Below, piece after piece: positions 62,528 to 64,000 of a DNA stretch of 64,000 bases (position 1 is its first letter; every line of letters begins with the position of its first letter). A program made the position numbers and the translations under genes. The notes beneath the pieces were generated by a model. The model saw nothing but the letters and a program-made list of their open reading frames with translations. It was not told the DNA's origin and searched no databases. Source of the stretch: Branchinecta lynchi (lineage: Eukaryota > Arthropoda > Branchiopoda > Anostraca > Branchinectidae); NCBI GenBank assembly GCA_023053575.1, contig JAKZAP010000021.1, positions 1,371,501 to 1,435,500 of the forward strand, read 5' to 3'.

Positions 62528-64000
62528 CATGCAATAATTATCGATAAAAGCTGTGTAAATGCCAGAATACCGATGTCTAAAAGTTGACAGAAAAATACAG
62601 CTAGGGCATAAGGGCGCATTAGAAATATTCTTCTTCTTTTAGTTTACAAAAGATTTATAACTGTTTCATTCGCGAAATCCTTCGCACCGCAAAAAGTTCC
62701 GGTAGGTGGCTAAGGACCTTCCGCACGTGTTACAGAAATTATGCGACGCTAGCTTCACTTTTTCTGATAAATTTATTCATTGGCAATGGAACAGACAATG
62801 TTTGAATCCTTAATGCAGATAATTAATATGTAAGTAATTAGGTAATCTATTACCTACACTATTAAGCATGAACAAGGCGGAATGAACGCTCTCTGCTTAC
62901 CTTGGATAGTAAAAATCAAGCATTAATGTCATTACTGATCTTTTAACTTGCTGTTTTAATGTATTTCTAAGTTCTTTAATGCTTCGTTTCTGGGTAGCAG
63001 GTTTGTAATAAAGCAAGAAGGGCAAGGCAGCGATTCATTTAGCTGTTGTTGTTGTTGCCCTGCTCTCGATAAACATTTCTTGGAATTTTGGCATCAATTC
63101 CTATTTTTTTCTCGATCAAGTGCTTGGTTCGCCTTCAGTATTAAGTAGAGGCACGAGCCGCTGTTTCTAAATTCCATTCCTCTTTACCCGAAAAAATGTC
63201 TGTGTCTTAACAAGTGACAAATCCTTGTCAGCTAAATTGAACAGCTGACGCTCTGATGTTTCCCGGACTGGTTCCAAGGACATTATTTTAACTTCGTCCT
63301 TAAAGAGATCGTCTCCTCGTCGAAAATTGTCAGGCGCGTTTGCAGATCCATTTTCGATGCTTAGTCCCCAGCTCGTTGGCGTGTGTGCACCAGTAATTGT
63401 TTTGTATTAAATTCTTACCTATATTACTGTTTTATTTTAGTCCTTAATAGTTCCATTTATTCTCATTTCCAATATGTCATTTACACCCCACCCGCCCACA
63501 CACGCACCCAAATTCTCTATCTTCGTAAACAAGATCATTCAGATTTGATATGGATGTCTATCTGTTACTAATGGCACTACGTATTTGTTGGTTTTGGTCC
63601 ATTTTGGGGCAGATAAGGCACGCGCTTGCTTCGGGGGAGTTCGTTGGTAAGAAATCCCGGTTAGGCAAGTTTTTTTCGTGTTTCTTATCAAAACCAAGGG
63701 GGCCGCACGAGGCTGAAAGCAGCCCAGAGGGACTTGTAATCTTTGAGGAACCCAGTCGAAATTCGAAGGAGCCACGCATTGAATGAATGAATGAATATGT
63801 TTATTACCCACTTTTACATAAAATGTCACTGATGGAGTATAAGAAAAGAAGATTAAACAAAAAGGAAAAGGAATAACGCACAAAATACGATTTTAAATTT
63901 GCAATACATAATTCAAAAAAGAAAAAAAAATAATAGTTCGCTATTTCTTAACTATTGCTTAATTGCTGGATTGAGAGGGTCGAGGGATTCCAGAAATCGA
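62528..64000. other. Unassigned right end with LINE-like tail
   Basis: At 63,590-63,800 a 78-codon frame runs into GAATGAATGAATGAATATGT, suggesting the 3' end of a plus-strand retroelement. No Mrtf exon encoding the leucine zipper is visible. Confidence 0.4.

Noticed and set aside
63550..63786. Candidate next MRTF exon near the right edge
   Set aside because: The frame runs into a GAATGAATGAAT tail and has no heptad leucine pattern, so it looks like a retroelement 3' end.

Overview
The window looks like a piece of an invertebrate animal genome: spliced genes with GT-AG introns of 0.6 to 9 kb, AT-rich non-coding sequence, and a dense load of DNA transposons, MITEs and 5'-truncated LINE tails. 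I cannot name the phylum from sequence alone.

One host gene is clear. On the + strand, eight coding exons between 25,480 and 60,805 splice in consistent phase into the first ~523 residues of a myocardin-related transcription factor (MRTF/MKL family). They encode three actin-binding RPEL motifs (exons 2, 3, 4), a basic region ending in FHEYK (exon 5), a glutamine-rich segment (exon 6), a Ser/Pro linker (exon 7) and a SAP domain (exon 8). Exon 8 ends in an open phase, so the leucine zipper and transactivation domain must lie beyond base 64,000. A possible upstream exon sits at 23,133-23,248. A decayed partial copy of coding exon 1 lies in intron 1 at 25,913-25,970.

The only other intact protein gene is a 692-residue pogo/Tigger-like transposase, antisense inside MRTF intron 4. 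It belongs to a complete 3.2-kb Tc1/mariner-superfamily element (51,081-54,292) with matching inverted ends and TA target duplications.

The first 23 kb hold no recognisable host gene. They contain foldback elements, MITEs, tandem duplications, LINE 3' ends, a faint retropepsin-like relic and an alternating tandem array at 15.4-15.85 kb. The introns carry many further repeats. These include a ~1-kb dispersed element (called REP1 here) with a tandem ~130-bp core, at least nine copies; hAT-like MITEs with near-perfect 8-bp target duplications; Harbinger-like MITEs with TTA duplications, two of them inverted neighbours; TA-flanked small MITEs; and a 22-bp minisatellite caught in a 235-bp tandem duplication. 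One REP1 copy is inserted into one unit of a tandemly duplicated 65-bp sequence, so the intact unit beside it acts as an empty-site control.

The gene, exon phases and pogo element are firm. Repeat families are defined only by copies visible inside this window, and most superfamily labels are inference from ends and target duplications.
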